Positions 1-5,513 of a DNA stretch of 6,299 nucleotides are shown piece after piece (position 1 is the stretch's first letter; each line of letters starts with the position of its first letter). The position numbers and the translations under genes were made by a program. The notes below the pieces were generated by a model. The model was not told where the DNA came from and made no database searches. It saw only the letters and a list, made by a program, of their open reading frames with translations. This DNA is from an uncultured Klebsiella sp. (GTDB lineage: Bacteria > Pseudomonadota > Gammaproteobacteria > Enterobacterales > Enterobacteriaceae), in NCBI GenBank assembly GCA_902490055.1, contig CABUCP010000204.1, positions 1 to 6,299 on the forward strand. The letters run 5' to 3'.

Positions 1-69
1 AGAGTATCAACTCCTCACTCGGCTAAACCAGCGAACATTCGCAACAGCTAATCGCAAAGTGTAACCAAA

Positions 70-88
70 GATGAGAATTATCATTCCG
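70..88. promoter_or_regulatory. Possible Fur box upstream of galR
   Basis: The 19-mer GATGAGAATTATCATTCCG matches the classic Fur consensus GATAATGATAATCATTATC at 12 of 19 positions by my count and contains a perfect ATTATC hexamer. Fur is the ferric-iron-dependent repressor. The site is about 155 bp before the galR start, so it may serve a divergent gene left of the window rather than galR. Chance matches of this quality occur in AT-richer intergenic DNA, so this is only a candidate. Confidence 0.3.
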
Positions 89-177
89 CCGTTGCATCCC
101 GGGTATCGCGTTGTGTAACTTTTTCACCAGTAATCCCCGACTACGTCACATTTGTCTCACCCCAGGCGCCCACCACC

Positions 178-205
178 TTGAATCCGCCGCGCTTTCCCGT
201 AACAT
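178..205 (+). promoter_or_regulatory. Tentative galR promoter
   Basis: TTGAAT at 178-183 (4 of 6 to the sigma-70 -35 consensus) and TAACAT at 200-205 (4 of 6 to the -10) are 16 bp apart and would start transcription near 212, at the edge of the candidate GalR operator. CATAAC at 203-208 is an alternative -10 with poorer spacing. A second weak pair, TTGCAT 92-97 and TGTAAC 114-119 (16-bp spacer), lies upstream. The choice is not secure. Confidence 0.35.
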
Positions 206-212
206 AACCATC

Positions 213-228
213 ATGTAAACGCTTACCC
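213..228. promoter_or_regulatory. Candidate GalR/GalS operator before galR
   Basis: The 16-bp sequence ATGTAAACGCTTACCC matches the GalR/GalS operator consensus GTGNAANCGNTTNCNC at every specified position except the first (A for G). It has perfect outer arms GTAA/TTAC (215-218 and 223-226) around a central CG. It ends 15 bases before the galR ATG, where it would overlap the likely transcription start or early leader, a position suited to repression. That GalR or its isorepressor binds here is inference. Confidence 0.7.
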
Positions 229-243
229 TAAAAAAGGTCTGGT

Positions 244-1260
244 ATGGCGACAATTAAGGATGTAGCTCGACTCGCTGGAGTGTCCGTCGCTACCGTCTCA
301 CGCGTGATCAACAACTCGCCAAAAGCGAGTGAAGCCTCCCGCCAGTCGGTGACGGCGGCGATGGAAACCCTGAACTATCATCCGAACGCCAACGCCCGCG
401 CGCTGGCGCAGCAATCGACGGAAACCATCGGCCTGGTGGTCGGCGACGTTTCCGATCCTTTCTTCGGCGCGATGGTCAAAGCGGTCGAACAAGTGGCCTA
501 CGCTACCGGTAACTTCCTGCTTATCGGCAACGGCTACCACAACGTGCAAAAAGAGCGTCAGGCGATTGAACAGCTGATTCGCCACCGCTGCGCGGCGCTG
601 GTAGTGCATGCCAAAATGATCCCCGACGATGAACTGGCGGGATTAATGAAACAGATCCCCGGCATGGTGTTAATTAACCGTATCGTTCCCGGCTTTGAAC
701 AGCGCAGCGTCGCGCTGGATGACCGCTACGGTGCCTGGCTGGCGACCCGCCATTTGATTCAGCAAGGCCATAGCCGTATCGGCTATATTTGCTCCAATCA
801 TGCGATTTCCGATGCCGAAGACCGTCTTCAGGGCTATTACGATGCCTTAAAAGAGAGCGGCTTGCCGATCAATGACCGGCTGGTGACTTTCGCCGAGCCG
901 GACGAAAGCGGCGGCGAACTGGCGATGACCGAGCTGTTGGGCCGTGGTAGAAACTTTACCGCCGTCGCCTGCTACAACGACTCAATGGCCGCTGGTGCGA
1001 TGGGCGTACTCAACGATAACGGAATCGAGGTGCCGCAGGAAATTTCGCTCATTGGCTTTGATGATGTGCTGGTCTCGCGCTACGTCCGTCCGCGTTTGAC
1101 CACCGTACGCTATCCGATAGTCACCATGGCGACCCAGGCGGCCGAGCTGGCGTTGGCATTGGCGGAGCAGCGCCCGGCGCCGGAAATTACCCACCTGTTC
1201 AGCCCGACCCTGGTACGCCGTCACTCGGTGATTGCGCCGGCGGAAAGCGAGAAATCATAG
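244..1260 (+). CDS. galR: Galactose operon repressor GalR (LacI/GalR family)
   Basis: DNA-binding transcriptional repressor of galactose transport and catabolism genes; in E. coli it is released from DNA by D-galactose. The 338-residue product is near the usual length (E. coli about 343). The N-terminus (MATIKDVARLAGVSVATVSR) is the GalR helix-turn-helix, with V15 and A16 in the recognition helix. A hinge helix follows at about 48-57 with the minor-groove leucine L54. The rest is a periplasmic-binding-protein-like sugar and dimerisation domain, including the GLVVGDVSDPFFGAMV stretch and the late IGFDD motif near residues 275-279. The start is supported by an AAAGG ribosome site at 233-237, six bases before ATG. 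The C-terminus is slightly shorter than I remember for E. coli. A GalR-type operator lies just upstream (213-228), suggesting autoregulation. Identification rests on strong resemblance throughout; very secure. Confidence 0.97.
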   Translation: MATIKDVARLAGVSVATVSRVINNSPKASEASRQSVTAAMETLNYHPNANARALAQQSTETIGLVVGDVSDPFFGAMVKAVEQVAYATGNFLLIGNGYHNVQKERQAIEQLIRHRCAALVVHAKMIPDDELAGLMKQIPGMVLINRIVPGFEQRSVALDDRYGAWLATRHLIQQGHSRIGYICSNHAISDAEDRLQGYYDALKESGLPINDRLVTFAEPDESGGELAMTELLGRGRNFTAVACYNDSMAAGAMGVLNDNGIEVPQEISLIGFDDVLVSRYVRPRLTTVRYPIVTMATQAAELALALAEQRPAPEITHLFSPTLVRRHSVIAPAESEKS

Positions 1261-1277
1261 CGATACAGGCTCATGGC

Positions 1278-1297
1278 GGTCGCCGCGCACGGCGTCC
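1278..1297 (+). other. GC-rich hairpin after galR, no T-tract
   Basis: Arms 1278-1285 and 1290-1297 pair over 8 positions with one T-T mismatch around the loop CGCA (1286-1289), 17 bases after the galR stop. No run of T follows on the plus strand, so it is not a canonical intrinsic terminator. It could stabilise the 3' end of galR mRNA or act with Rho; either role is inference. Confidence 0.4.
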
Positions 1298-1348
1298 CGC
1301 ACCAGCAATATTGAGGATTTCCTGTAAAAGCGTGATCGCGATAGTTGT

Positions 1349-1362
1349 TTGCCCGTCGGCAA
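1349..1362. promoter_or_regulatory. Small dyad in the gap before the second repressor gene
   Basis: TTGCC (1349-1353) and GGCAA (1358-1362) form a 5-bp inverted repeat around CGTC. Just upstream is the 8-bp palindrome ATCGCGAT (1335-1342). Both lie in the 166-bp gap between galR and the LacI-family gene, where an autoregulatory operator would be expected. Neither matches an operator I recognise, and I found no convincing sigma-70 promoter in this gap. Confidence 0.25.
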
Positions 1363-1384
1363 GGTCATATCCCTATGAATGTCT

Positions 1385-1406
1385 GTGATAAACTGCGTCC
1401 TATCAC
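1385..1406. promoter_or_regulatory. GTGATA/TATCAC inverted repeat before LacI-family gene
   Basis: Perfect 6-bp arms GTGATA (1385-1390) and TATCAC (1401-1406) are separated by 10 bases and end 20 bases before the ATG at 1427. The arms recall CRP half-sites (TGTGA/TCACA), but the spacing is far longer than the 6 bp CRP needs. It could be an operator for the downstream repressor or a weak RNA stem in its leader; neither is established. Confidence 0.3.
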
Positions 1407-1414
1407 CGGATATC

Positions 1415-1418
1415 AGGA
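1415..1418 (+). promoter_or_regulatory. Ribosome binding site fixing the start at 1427
   Basis: AGGA at 1415-1418 lies eight bases before ATG 1427. It supports that start over the in-frame ATG at 1379, which would add 16 residues (MSVINCVLSPDIRNRR) ahead of the normal LacI-family N-terminus. Confidence 0.75.
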
Positions 1419-1426
1419 ATCGACGA

Positions 1427-2437
1427 ATGGCAACAATGCTGGATGTCTCAATACGCGCTGGCGTCTCGAAAGCGACGGTTTCCCGCGTGTTGAACGGCAC
1501 GGGTCAGGTAAAAGAGAGTACCCGCCAACAGGTCTTCAAAGCGATGGAAGAGCTGGGCTATCGCCCCAATTTCCTCGCCCGCTCGCTGGCGAATCGCACC
1601 AGTAACAGCATCGGCCTGGTGGTCTCGACGTTCGACGGTTTTTACTTTGGCCGCCTGCTACAACAGGCATCGCGGCAGACCGAGGCCTGGGGTAAACAGC
1701 TGATCGTCACCGACGGCCACGATGCCCCCGAACGGGAAGAAGAAGCGGTGCAGATGCTTGCCGATCGCCAGTGCGACGCTATCGTGCTCTACACTCGCCA
1801 TATGAGCGAACAGAAAATCATGTCGCTTATCGAAACCATCGAAACGCCGCTGGTGGTGATTAACCGTGATGTCAGCCAGGCGCGAGAACGCTGTGTGTTC
1901 TTCGAACAACAGGAAGCTGCATTTCAGGCCGTCGACTATCTGATTTCCCAGGGGCACCGCGATATCGCCTGCCTCACCGTACCGATGCATACGCCAACCG
2001 GTATAGCGCGTCTGGCGGGGTATCGCAGCGCGCTGGAAAAACACGGCATTGCGTGGGAGGCGGCGCGCGTGAAGTACGGCGATTCAACCATGACCCGCGG
2101 CTATGAACTGTGTCGTGAATTGCTGCAGGAGAAAACGCCTTTTAGCGCGCTTTTCTCCTGTAACGATGATATGGCGTTGGGCGCCTCGAAGGCGCTGCAT
2201 CAGGCGGGGCTGCGTATTCCGCAGGACGTTTCGCTATTCGGGTTTGACGACGCTCCCAGCGCAAAATGGCTGGAACCGGGCTTATCGACGGTTTATCTAC
2301 CAATCGACAATATGATCACCACCGCCATCGATCAGGCGATTAAGCTCGCCAACGACCAGCCGATCGAAACAATCCCGCCGTTCACCGGCACGCTGGTATT
2401 GCGTGAATCGGTGACGACGGGGCCATTCTTTAAATAA
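1427..2437 (+). CDS. LacI/GalR-family transcriptional repressor, AscG-like
   Basis: Predicted sugar-responsive DNA-binding repressor of 336 residues, a normal family length. A helix-turn-helix fills residues 1-23 (MATMLDVSIRAGVSKATVSR), with K15 and A16 where GalR has V15 and A16, so a different operator is expected. The hinge helix is at about 48-57 with minor-groove L54. A periplasmic-binding-protein-like effector domain follows, with CNDDMALGA and LFGFDDA motifs in the C-terminal half. Overall the sequence resembles E. coli AscG, the repressor of the beta-glucoside asc genes, more than GalR, but I recall only partial identity, so I assign no symbol. No sugar-catabolic operon is adjacent, so the effector and targets are unknown. 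The gene lies between galR and lysA, which are neighbours in E. coli. Its last 8 bp overlap the end of lysA. Family assignment is secure; the specific role is not. Confidence 0.9.
   Translation: MATMLDVSIRAGVSKATVSRVLNGTGQVKESTRQQVFKAMEELGYRPNFLARSLANRTSNSIGLVVSTFDGFYFGRLLQQASRQTEAWGKQLIVTDGHDAPEREEEAVQMLADRQCDAIVLYTRHMSEQKIMSLIETIETPLVVINRDVSQARERCVFFEQQEAAFQAVDYLISQGHRDIACLTVPMHTPTGIARLAGYRSALEKHGIAWEAARVKYGDSTMTRGYELCRELLQEKTPFSALFSCNDDMALGASKALHQAGLRIPQDVSLFGFDDAPSAKWLEPGLSTVYLPIDNMITTAIDQAIKLANDQPIETIPPFTGTLVLRESVTTGPFFK
1849..1856 (+). other. Chi sequence (GCTGGTGG)
   Basis: An exact copy of the E. coli RecBCD recombination hotspot octamer, on the plus strand inside the LacI-family gene. 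Such sites are frequent in enterobacterial chromosomes; a role here is not shown. Confidence 0.5.
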
Positions 2438-3692
2438 GCTCCAGCGCCAGCAGTTCTTCAATGGTCTGGCGGCGGCGAATCAGGCGCGCGCTGCCGTTAT
2501 CAAACAGCACTTCCGGCAGCAGCGGGCGGCTGTTGTAGTTTGAAGACATCGATGCGCCGTAGGCCCCGGTGTCGTGCAGCACTAAATAATCGCCCGGCGC
2601 GACCGCCGGCAACAGGCGAGTTTCAACTTTACCGCCCTCCTGCTGGGTAAAGACGTCGCCGGATTCGCACAGCGGCCCGGCGACCACCGTTTCCAGCTGC
2701 GCCTCAGCGCTCAAATCGCGTCCGTCCGCCGCCAGCGCGGTAATATGGTGATAGCTACCGTACATCGCCGGGCGCATCAGATCGTTAAAACCAGCATCAA
2801 TCAGCACGAAGTGGCGGCTCCCCATTTCTTTCACGCTGCGTACCTGCGACACCAGCACGCCGGACTCCGCTACCAGGAAGCGTCCCGGCTCGATCTCCAG
2901 CTTCACCGGATGCCCCAGATGTTTGGCGATCTGCTCACGCGCCGCGTTCCACAGGCCAAAGTAATGATCGGTATCGATCGCCTCTTCGCCTTCGTGATAT
3001 GGGATCGATAATCCGCCGCCGGCGGAGATCGCCTGCAGATCCTGGCCGAACTCCACGACCTGGCGCACCATCGCGCCGCAGACCTGTTCAAGATGGCCGT
3101 AATCGACGCCGGAACCAATATGCATATGAATGCCGACCAACTGCAGCTGATGGCGACGAATCACCTCCAGCGCCTGCGGCAGCTGACTAAACCAAATACC
3201 GTGCTTGCTGTTTTCGCCACCGGTGTTGGTCTTCTGACTGTGGCCATGACCAAAACCCGGGTTCACGCGCAGCCAAACGCGATGGCCCGGCGAGACTTCG
3301 CCCAGTTGATCAAGCATATCCACGGAGCCGGCATTCACCGGGATCTGTAGTTCTTTCACTCGATCAAGGGTTGCGCGATCGATAAGATCGGCGGTAAAGA
3401 CAATATCGTCCGGATGCTGCTGCGGATCGTAACCCGCCGCCAGCGCGCGTTCGATCTCGCCGAGCGATACAGAATCGACCTTCACGCCCTGCTCGCGCAT
3501 CAAGCGCAGGATATGAATGTTGGAACAGGCCTTCTGCGCAAAACGCACCACGTCGAACTGGCTAAGCTTAGCAATCTGGCGGCGGATAATCTGCGCGTCA
3601 TAAACCCAGACCGGGCAGCCGAACTCAGCGGGCAGGCGCAGAAGATTGTCAGCGGTCAAATCAGTATCAGTGGCGTGAAGCGAGCGAGGCAT
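2430..3692 (-). CDS. lysA: Diaminopimelate decarboxylase LysA
   Basis: Cytoplasmic PLP enzyme (EC 4.1.1.20) that decarboxylates meso-2,6-diaminopimelate to L-lysine and CO2, the last step of lysine synthesis. The 420-residue length equals E. coli LysA. Fold-III decarboxylase marks are all present: PLP-binding K54 in FAQKACSN, HMHIGSG near 189-195, the phosphate-binding GGGLS at 225-229, EPGR at 268-271, the CESGD motif with catalytic C342, and YGASMSSNYNSRP near 378-390. The start is backed by GGAG (3698-3701, minus strand) five bases before ATG. It is divergent from lysR, which in E. coli activates lysA when diaminopimelate is available and lysine is low. Its 3' end overlaps the convergent LacI-family gene by 8 bp, leaving no space for a terminator. 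No key residue is missing. Confidence 0.98.
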   Translation of the reverse strand: MPRSLHATDTDLTADNLLRLPAEFGCPVWVYDAQIIRRQIAKLSQFDVVRFAQKACSNIHILRLMREQGVKVDSVSLGEIERALAAGYDPQQHPDDIVFTADLIDRATLDRVKELQIPVNAGSVDMLDQLGEVSPGHRVWLRVNPGFGHGHSQKTNTGGENSKHGIWFSQLPQALEVIRRHQLQLVGIHMHIGSGVDYGHLEQVCGAMVRQVVEFGQDLQAISAGGGLSIPYHEGEEAIDTDHYFGLWNAAREQIAKHLGHPVKLEIEPGRFLVAESGVLVSQVRSVKEMGSRHFVLIDAGFNDLMRPAMYGSYHHITALAADGRDLSAEAQLETVVAGPLCESGDVFTQQEGGKVETRLLPAVAPGDYLVLHDTGAYGASMSSNYNSRPLLPEVLFDNGSARLIRRRQTIEELLALELI

Positions 3693-3760
3693 AAGGACTC
3701 CGGTGCGGTACGTGTGTTGGTCGATTTTTTTCCGATTACGCCACAGCGCGAAGAGAATAA

Positions 3761-3790
3761 AAAATATCGTTTTATCGCGAGTCTATGCAA
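3761..3790 (-). promoter_or_regulatory. Candidate lysA promoter
   Basis: On the minus strand, TTGCAT (3790-3785) and TATTTT (3766-3761) form a -35/-10 pair with an 18-bp spacer, about 70 bp before the lysA start. ATATTT, one base earlier, gives a 17-bp spacer. The weak -10 suits an activator-dependent promoter, as expected for a LysR target. Positions are by eye. Confidence 0.4.
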
Positions 3791-3799
3791 AAATGATAT
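3764..3799. promoter_or_regulatory. Imperfect 10-bp dyad in the lysA-lysR control region
   Basis: ATATCGTTTT (3764-3773) and AAAATGATAT (3790-3799) are inverted copies matching at 9 of 10 positions, separated by 16 bases. They lie in the 135-bp divergent region and straddle the proposed lysA promoter. LysR-type regulators bind divergent regions at AT-rich dyads, so this is a candidate LysR or other regulator target. The spacer is longer than the usual T-N11-A box, so the assignment is tentative. Confidence 0.4.
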
Positions 3800-3827
3800 G
3801 GATACCAGATAGCCACCGAGAGTCGCC

Positions 3828-4754
3828 ATGCCCGCCGTCAATTTACGCCATATCGAAATCTTTCACGCCGTCATGACCACTGGTAACCTGACCGAGGCGG
3901 CGCGGATGCTGCATACCTCGCAGCCGACGGTCAGCCGCGAGCTGGCGCGGTTTGAAAAAGTGCTCGGGTTAACGCTATTTGAACGCGCCCGCGGCCGCCT
4001 GCAGCCGACGGTACAGGGGTTGCGTCTATTTGAAGAGGTGCAGCGCTCGTGGTACGGGCTGGATCGCATCGTTAGCGCGGCGGAGAGCCTGCGCGAATTC
4101 CGCCAGGGCGAACTGTCGGTGGCGTGTCTGCCGGTTTTTTCCCAGTCATTTCTGCCGCTGCTGCTGCAGCCGTTTCTGGCGCGCTACCCGGACGTCAGCC
4201 TGCAGATCGTGCCGCAGGAGTCGCCGCTGCTTGAGGAGTGGTTATCGGCCCAGCGCCATGACCTGGGGTTAACCGAGACGCTGCATACCCCAGCCGGTAC
4301 CGAGCGCACGCCGCTGCTGACGTTAAACGAAGTCTGCGTGCTACCGCAGGATCACCCGCTGGCCGCCAAAGAGGCGCTTACGCCCGCCGACTTCCACGGC
4401 GAAAACTATATCAGCCTATCGCGCACCGATAGCTATCGTCAGCTGCTCGACGCGCTGTTTCTCGAGCACCAGGTAAAACGGCGGATGGTGGTTGAAACCC
4501 ATAGCGCGGCGTCCATCTGCGCGATGGTGCGCGCCGGAGTGGGTATTTCGGTGGTCAACCCGCTCACCGCCCTCGACTACGCGGAAAGCGGGGTAGTGGT
4601 GCGCCGCTTCAGCGTTGACGTGCCCTTCACCGTCAGCCTAATTCGCCCGCTGCATCGCCCCGGCTCGGCGCTGGTCGACGCCTTTGTCCAGCATCTGCAA
4701 ACCAGCCTGCCGCGTATCGAACAGCCGCTGGCGGCGGTGCTTAAGAGAGCATAA
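3828..4754 (+). CDS. lysR: LysR, transcriptional activator of lysA
   Basis: Founding-type LysR-family regulator. In E. coli it activates the divergent lysA gene in response to diaminopimelate and represses its own gene. The product has 308 residues (E. coli about 311). A winged helix-turn-helix occupies roughly residues 1-65, with [19 protein letters not shown] as the helix-turn-helix core and [12 protein letters not shown] as the wing. A linker helix follows ([18 protein letters not shown]), then the two-lobed effector domain from about 90, including [14 protein letters not shown] and [16 protein letters not shown]. An in-frame TAG at 3810-3812 limits upstream extension, so ATG 3828 is the first possible ATG; a modest GAGAG ribosome site is at 3818-3822. 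The 3' end runs 14 bp into the convergent ygeA. The divergent pairing with lysA confirms the identity. Confidence 0.97.
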   Translation: MPAVNLRHIEIFHAVMTTGNLTEAARMLHTSQPTVSRELARFEKVLGLTLFERARGRLQPTVQGLRLFEEVQRSWYGLDRIVSAAESLREFRQGELSVACLPVFSQSFLPLLLQPFLARYPDVSLQIVPQESPLLEEWLSAQRHDLGLTETLHTPAGTERTPLLTLNEVCVLPQDHPLAAKEALTPADFHGENYISLSRTDSYRQLLDALFLEHQVKRRMVVETHSAASICAMVRAGVGISVVNPLTALDYAESGVVVRRFSVDVPFTVSLIRPLHRPGSALVDAFVQHLQTSLPRIEQPLAAVLKRA

Positions 4755-5433
4755 ATTCTACCGCATCGGCGGCGTGGATCGCCGCGGTATCGAATACCGG
4801 CAGCGGGCTGCTTTCCGTCGGCACCAGCAGGCCGATTTCGGTGCAGCCGAAGATAACGCCTTCCGCCCCCTGCGCCGCCAGCGCCTCAATGACCTGCAGA
4901 TAATAGTCGCGCGAGGCATCGCTAAAGGCGCCGAGGCATAGTTCATCGAAGATAATCTGATTGATGCGCGCCCGATCGCCGGCTTCCGGGATCAGCGTCT
5001 CAATGGCAAATTGCTGCTGCAAGCGGCCGCGATAAAAATCCTGTTCCATGGTGTAACGGGTGCCCAATAGCGCGACCCGACGCTGACCTTTAGCGCTGAT
5101 AGCCCGTCCGGTGGCGTCGGCAATATGCAGGAACGGCACCTCGCAGCGGGTTTCAATCACCTCGGCCACCTTATGCATGGTGTTGGTGCACAGTACGATC
5201 CCCTCGGCGCCGGCCTGCTGCAATCCCAGCGCGGCCTGGGCGAGAATGTCGCCGGCACGATCCCACTCCCCCGCCGACTGGCAGGCCTCAATCTCATGAA
5301 AATCAACGCTATGCAACAGCAGGCTTGCGGAATGCAGGCCGCCCAGGCGCGCTTTAATACCTTCGTTAATTAATCGGTAATAGGGGATCGTCGATTCCCA
5401 GCTCATGCCGCCCAACAGGCCAATGGTTTTCAT
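4741..5433 (-). CDS. ygeA: Amino acid racemase YgeA (aspartate/glutamate racemase family)
   Basis: Cofactor-independent amino acid racemase of the Asp/Glu/hydantoin racemase superfamily, acting in the cytoplasm. The E. coli homologue (also called RacX or EcL-DER) is reported to racemise amino acids including L-Asp and L-Glu. The 230-residue length equals E. coli YgeA. The N-terminus [15 protein letters not shown] is the family's opening motif. The catalytic sites are LCTNTMHK, with T83 where many relatives have cysteine (C82 is adjacent), and FGCTEIGLL with C197. The T83/C197 pair matches the asymmetric arrangement described for the E. coli enzyme. ATG 5433 is chosen because AAGGAG lies six bases upstream; an ATG at 5514 would add 27 residues before the conserved start. 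It overlaps the lysR end by 14 bp and follows the barrel gene on the same strand. Confidence 0.95.
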   Translation of the reverse strand: MKTIGLLGGMSWESTIPYYRLINEGIKARLGGLHSASLLLHSVDFHEIEACQSAGEWDRAGDILAQAALGLQQAGAEGIVLCTNTMHKVAEVIETRCEVPFLHIADATGRAISAKGQRRVALLGTRYTMEQDFYRGRLQQQFAIETLIPEAGDRARINQIIFDELCLGAFSDASRDYYLQVIEALAAQGAEGVIFGCTEIGLLVPTESSPLPVFDTAAIHAADAVEFMLS

Positions 5434-5439
5434 TATCCG

Positions 5440-5446
5440 CTCCTTT
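5440..5446 (-). promoter_or_regulatory. Ribosome binding site of ygeA
   Basis: On the minus strand AAAGGAG (5446-5440) lies six bases before ATG 5433. It decides the start against the longer frame from 5514. It is two bases from the foot of the inverted repeat at 5449-5471. Confidence 0.85.
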
Positions 5447-5448
5447 GT

Positions 5449-5471
5449 GGTTTGCTCCAGTGAAGCAAACC
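5449..5471. other. Perfect 8-bp inverted repeat beside the ygeA ribosome site
   Basis: GGTTTGCT (5449-5456) and AGCAAACC (5464-5471) are exact reverse complements around a 7-base loop, in the 80-bp spacer between the barrel gene and ygeA. On the minus strand, no T-run follows the second arm; the next bases are ACAAAGGAG, the ygeA ribosome site, so this is not a standard intrinsic terminator. It could be an operator dyad, an mRNA structure tuning ygeA translation, or a 3' stabiliser for the barrel transcript. Confidence 0.6.
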
Positions 5472-5513
5472 TGCGGCTAACTTTCCACTGTTCCTGACGG
5501 GCGGCGGCAAACA

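Noticed and set aside
31..42. GCGAACATTCGC inverted repeat
   Set aside because: Five-bp arms around two bases are common by chance, and the sequence matches no operator I know.
1..243. OmrA/OmrB small RNAs, which lie upstream of galR in E. coli
   Set aside because: I could not find their conserved 5' end (CCCAGAGGTATTGAT) or the terminator hairpin with a T-run on either strand. If present they are left of the window.
1385..1406. CRP site
   Set aside because: The half-site-like arms are separated by 10 bases, measured between the 6-bp arms; CRP requires about 6 between TGTGA and TCACA.
1379..1426. Upstream in-frame ATG that would lengthen the AscG-like repressor by 16 residues
   Set aside because: The LacI-family N-terminus begins at MATMLDV, and AGGA is correctly spaced before ATG 1427. 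The extra residues resemble translated leader, not family sequence.
3414..3812. Plus-strand open frame opposite the lysA start
   Set aside because: It is a shadow of lysA in a GC-rich context and runs through the divergent control region without family features.
3693..3827. Lysine riboswitch upstream of lysA
   Set aside because: The leader is too short for the large lysine aptamer and shows none of its multi-helix structure; in enterobacteria that riboswitch is associated with lysC.
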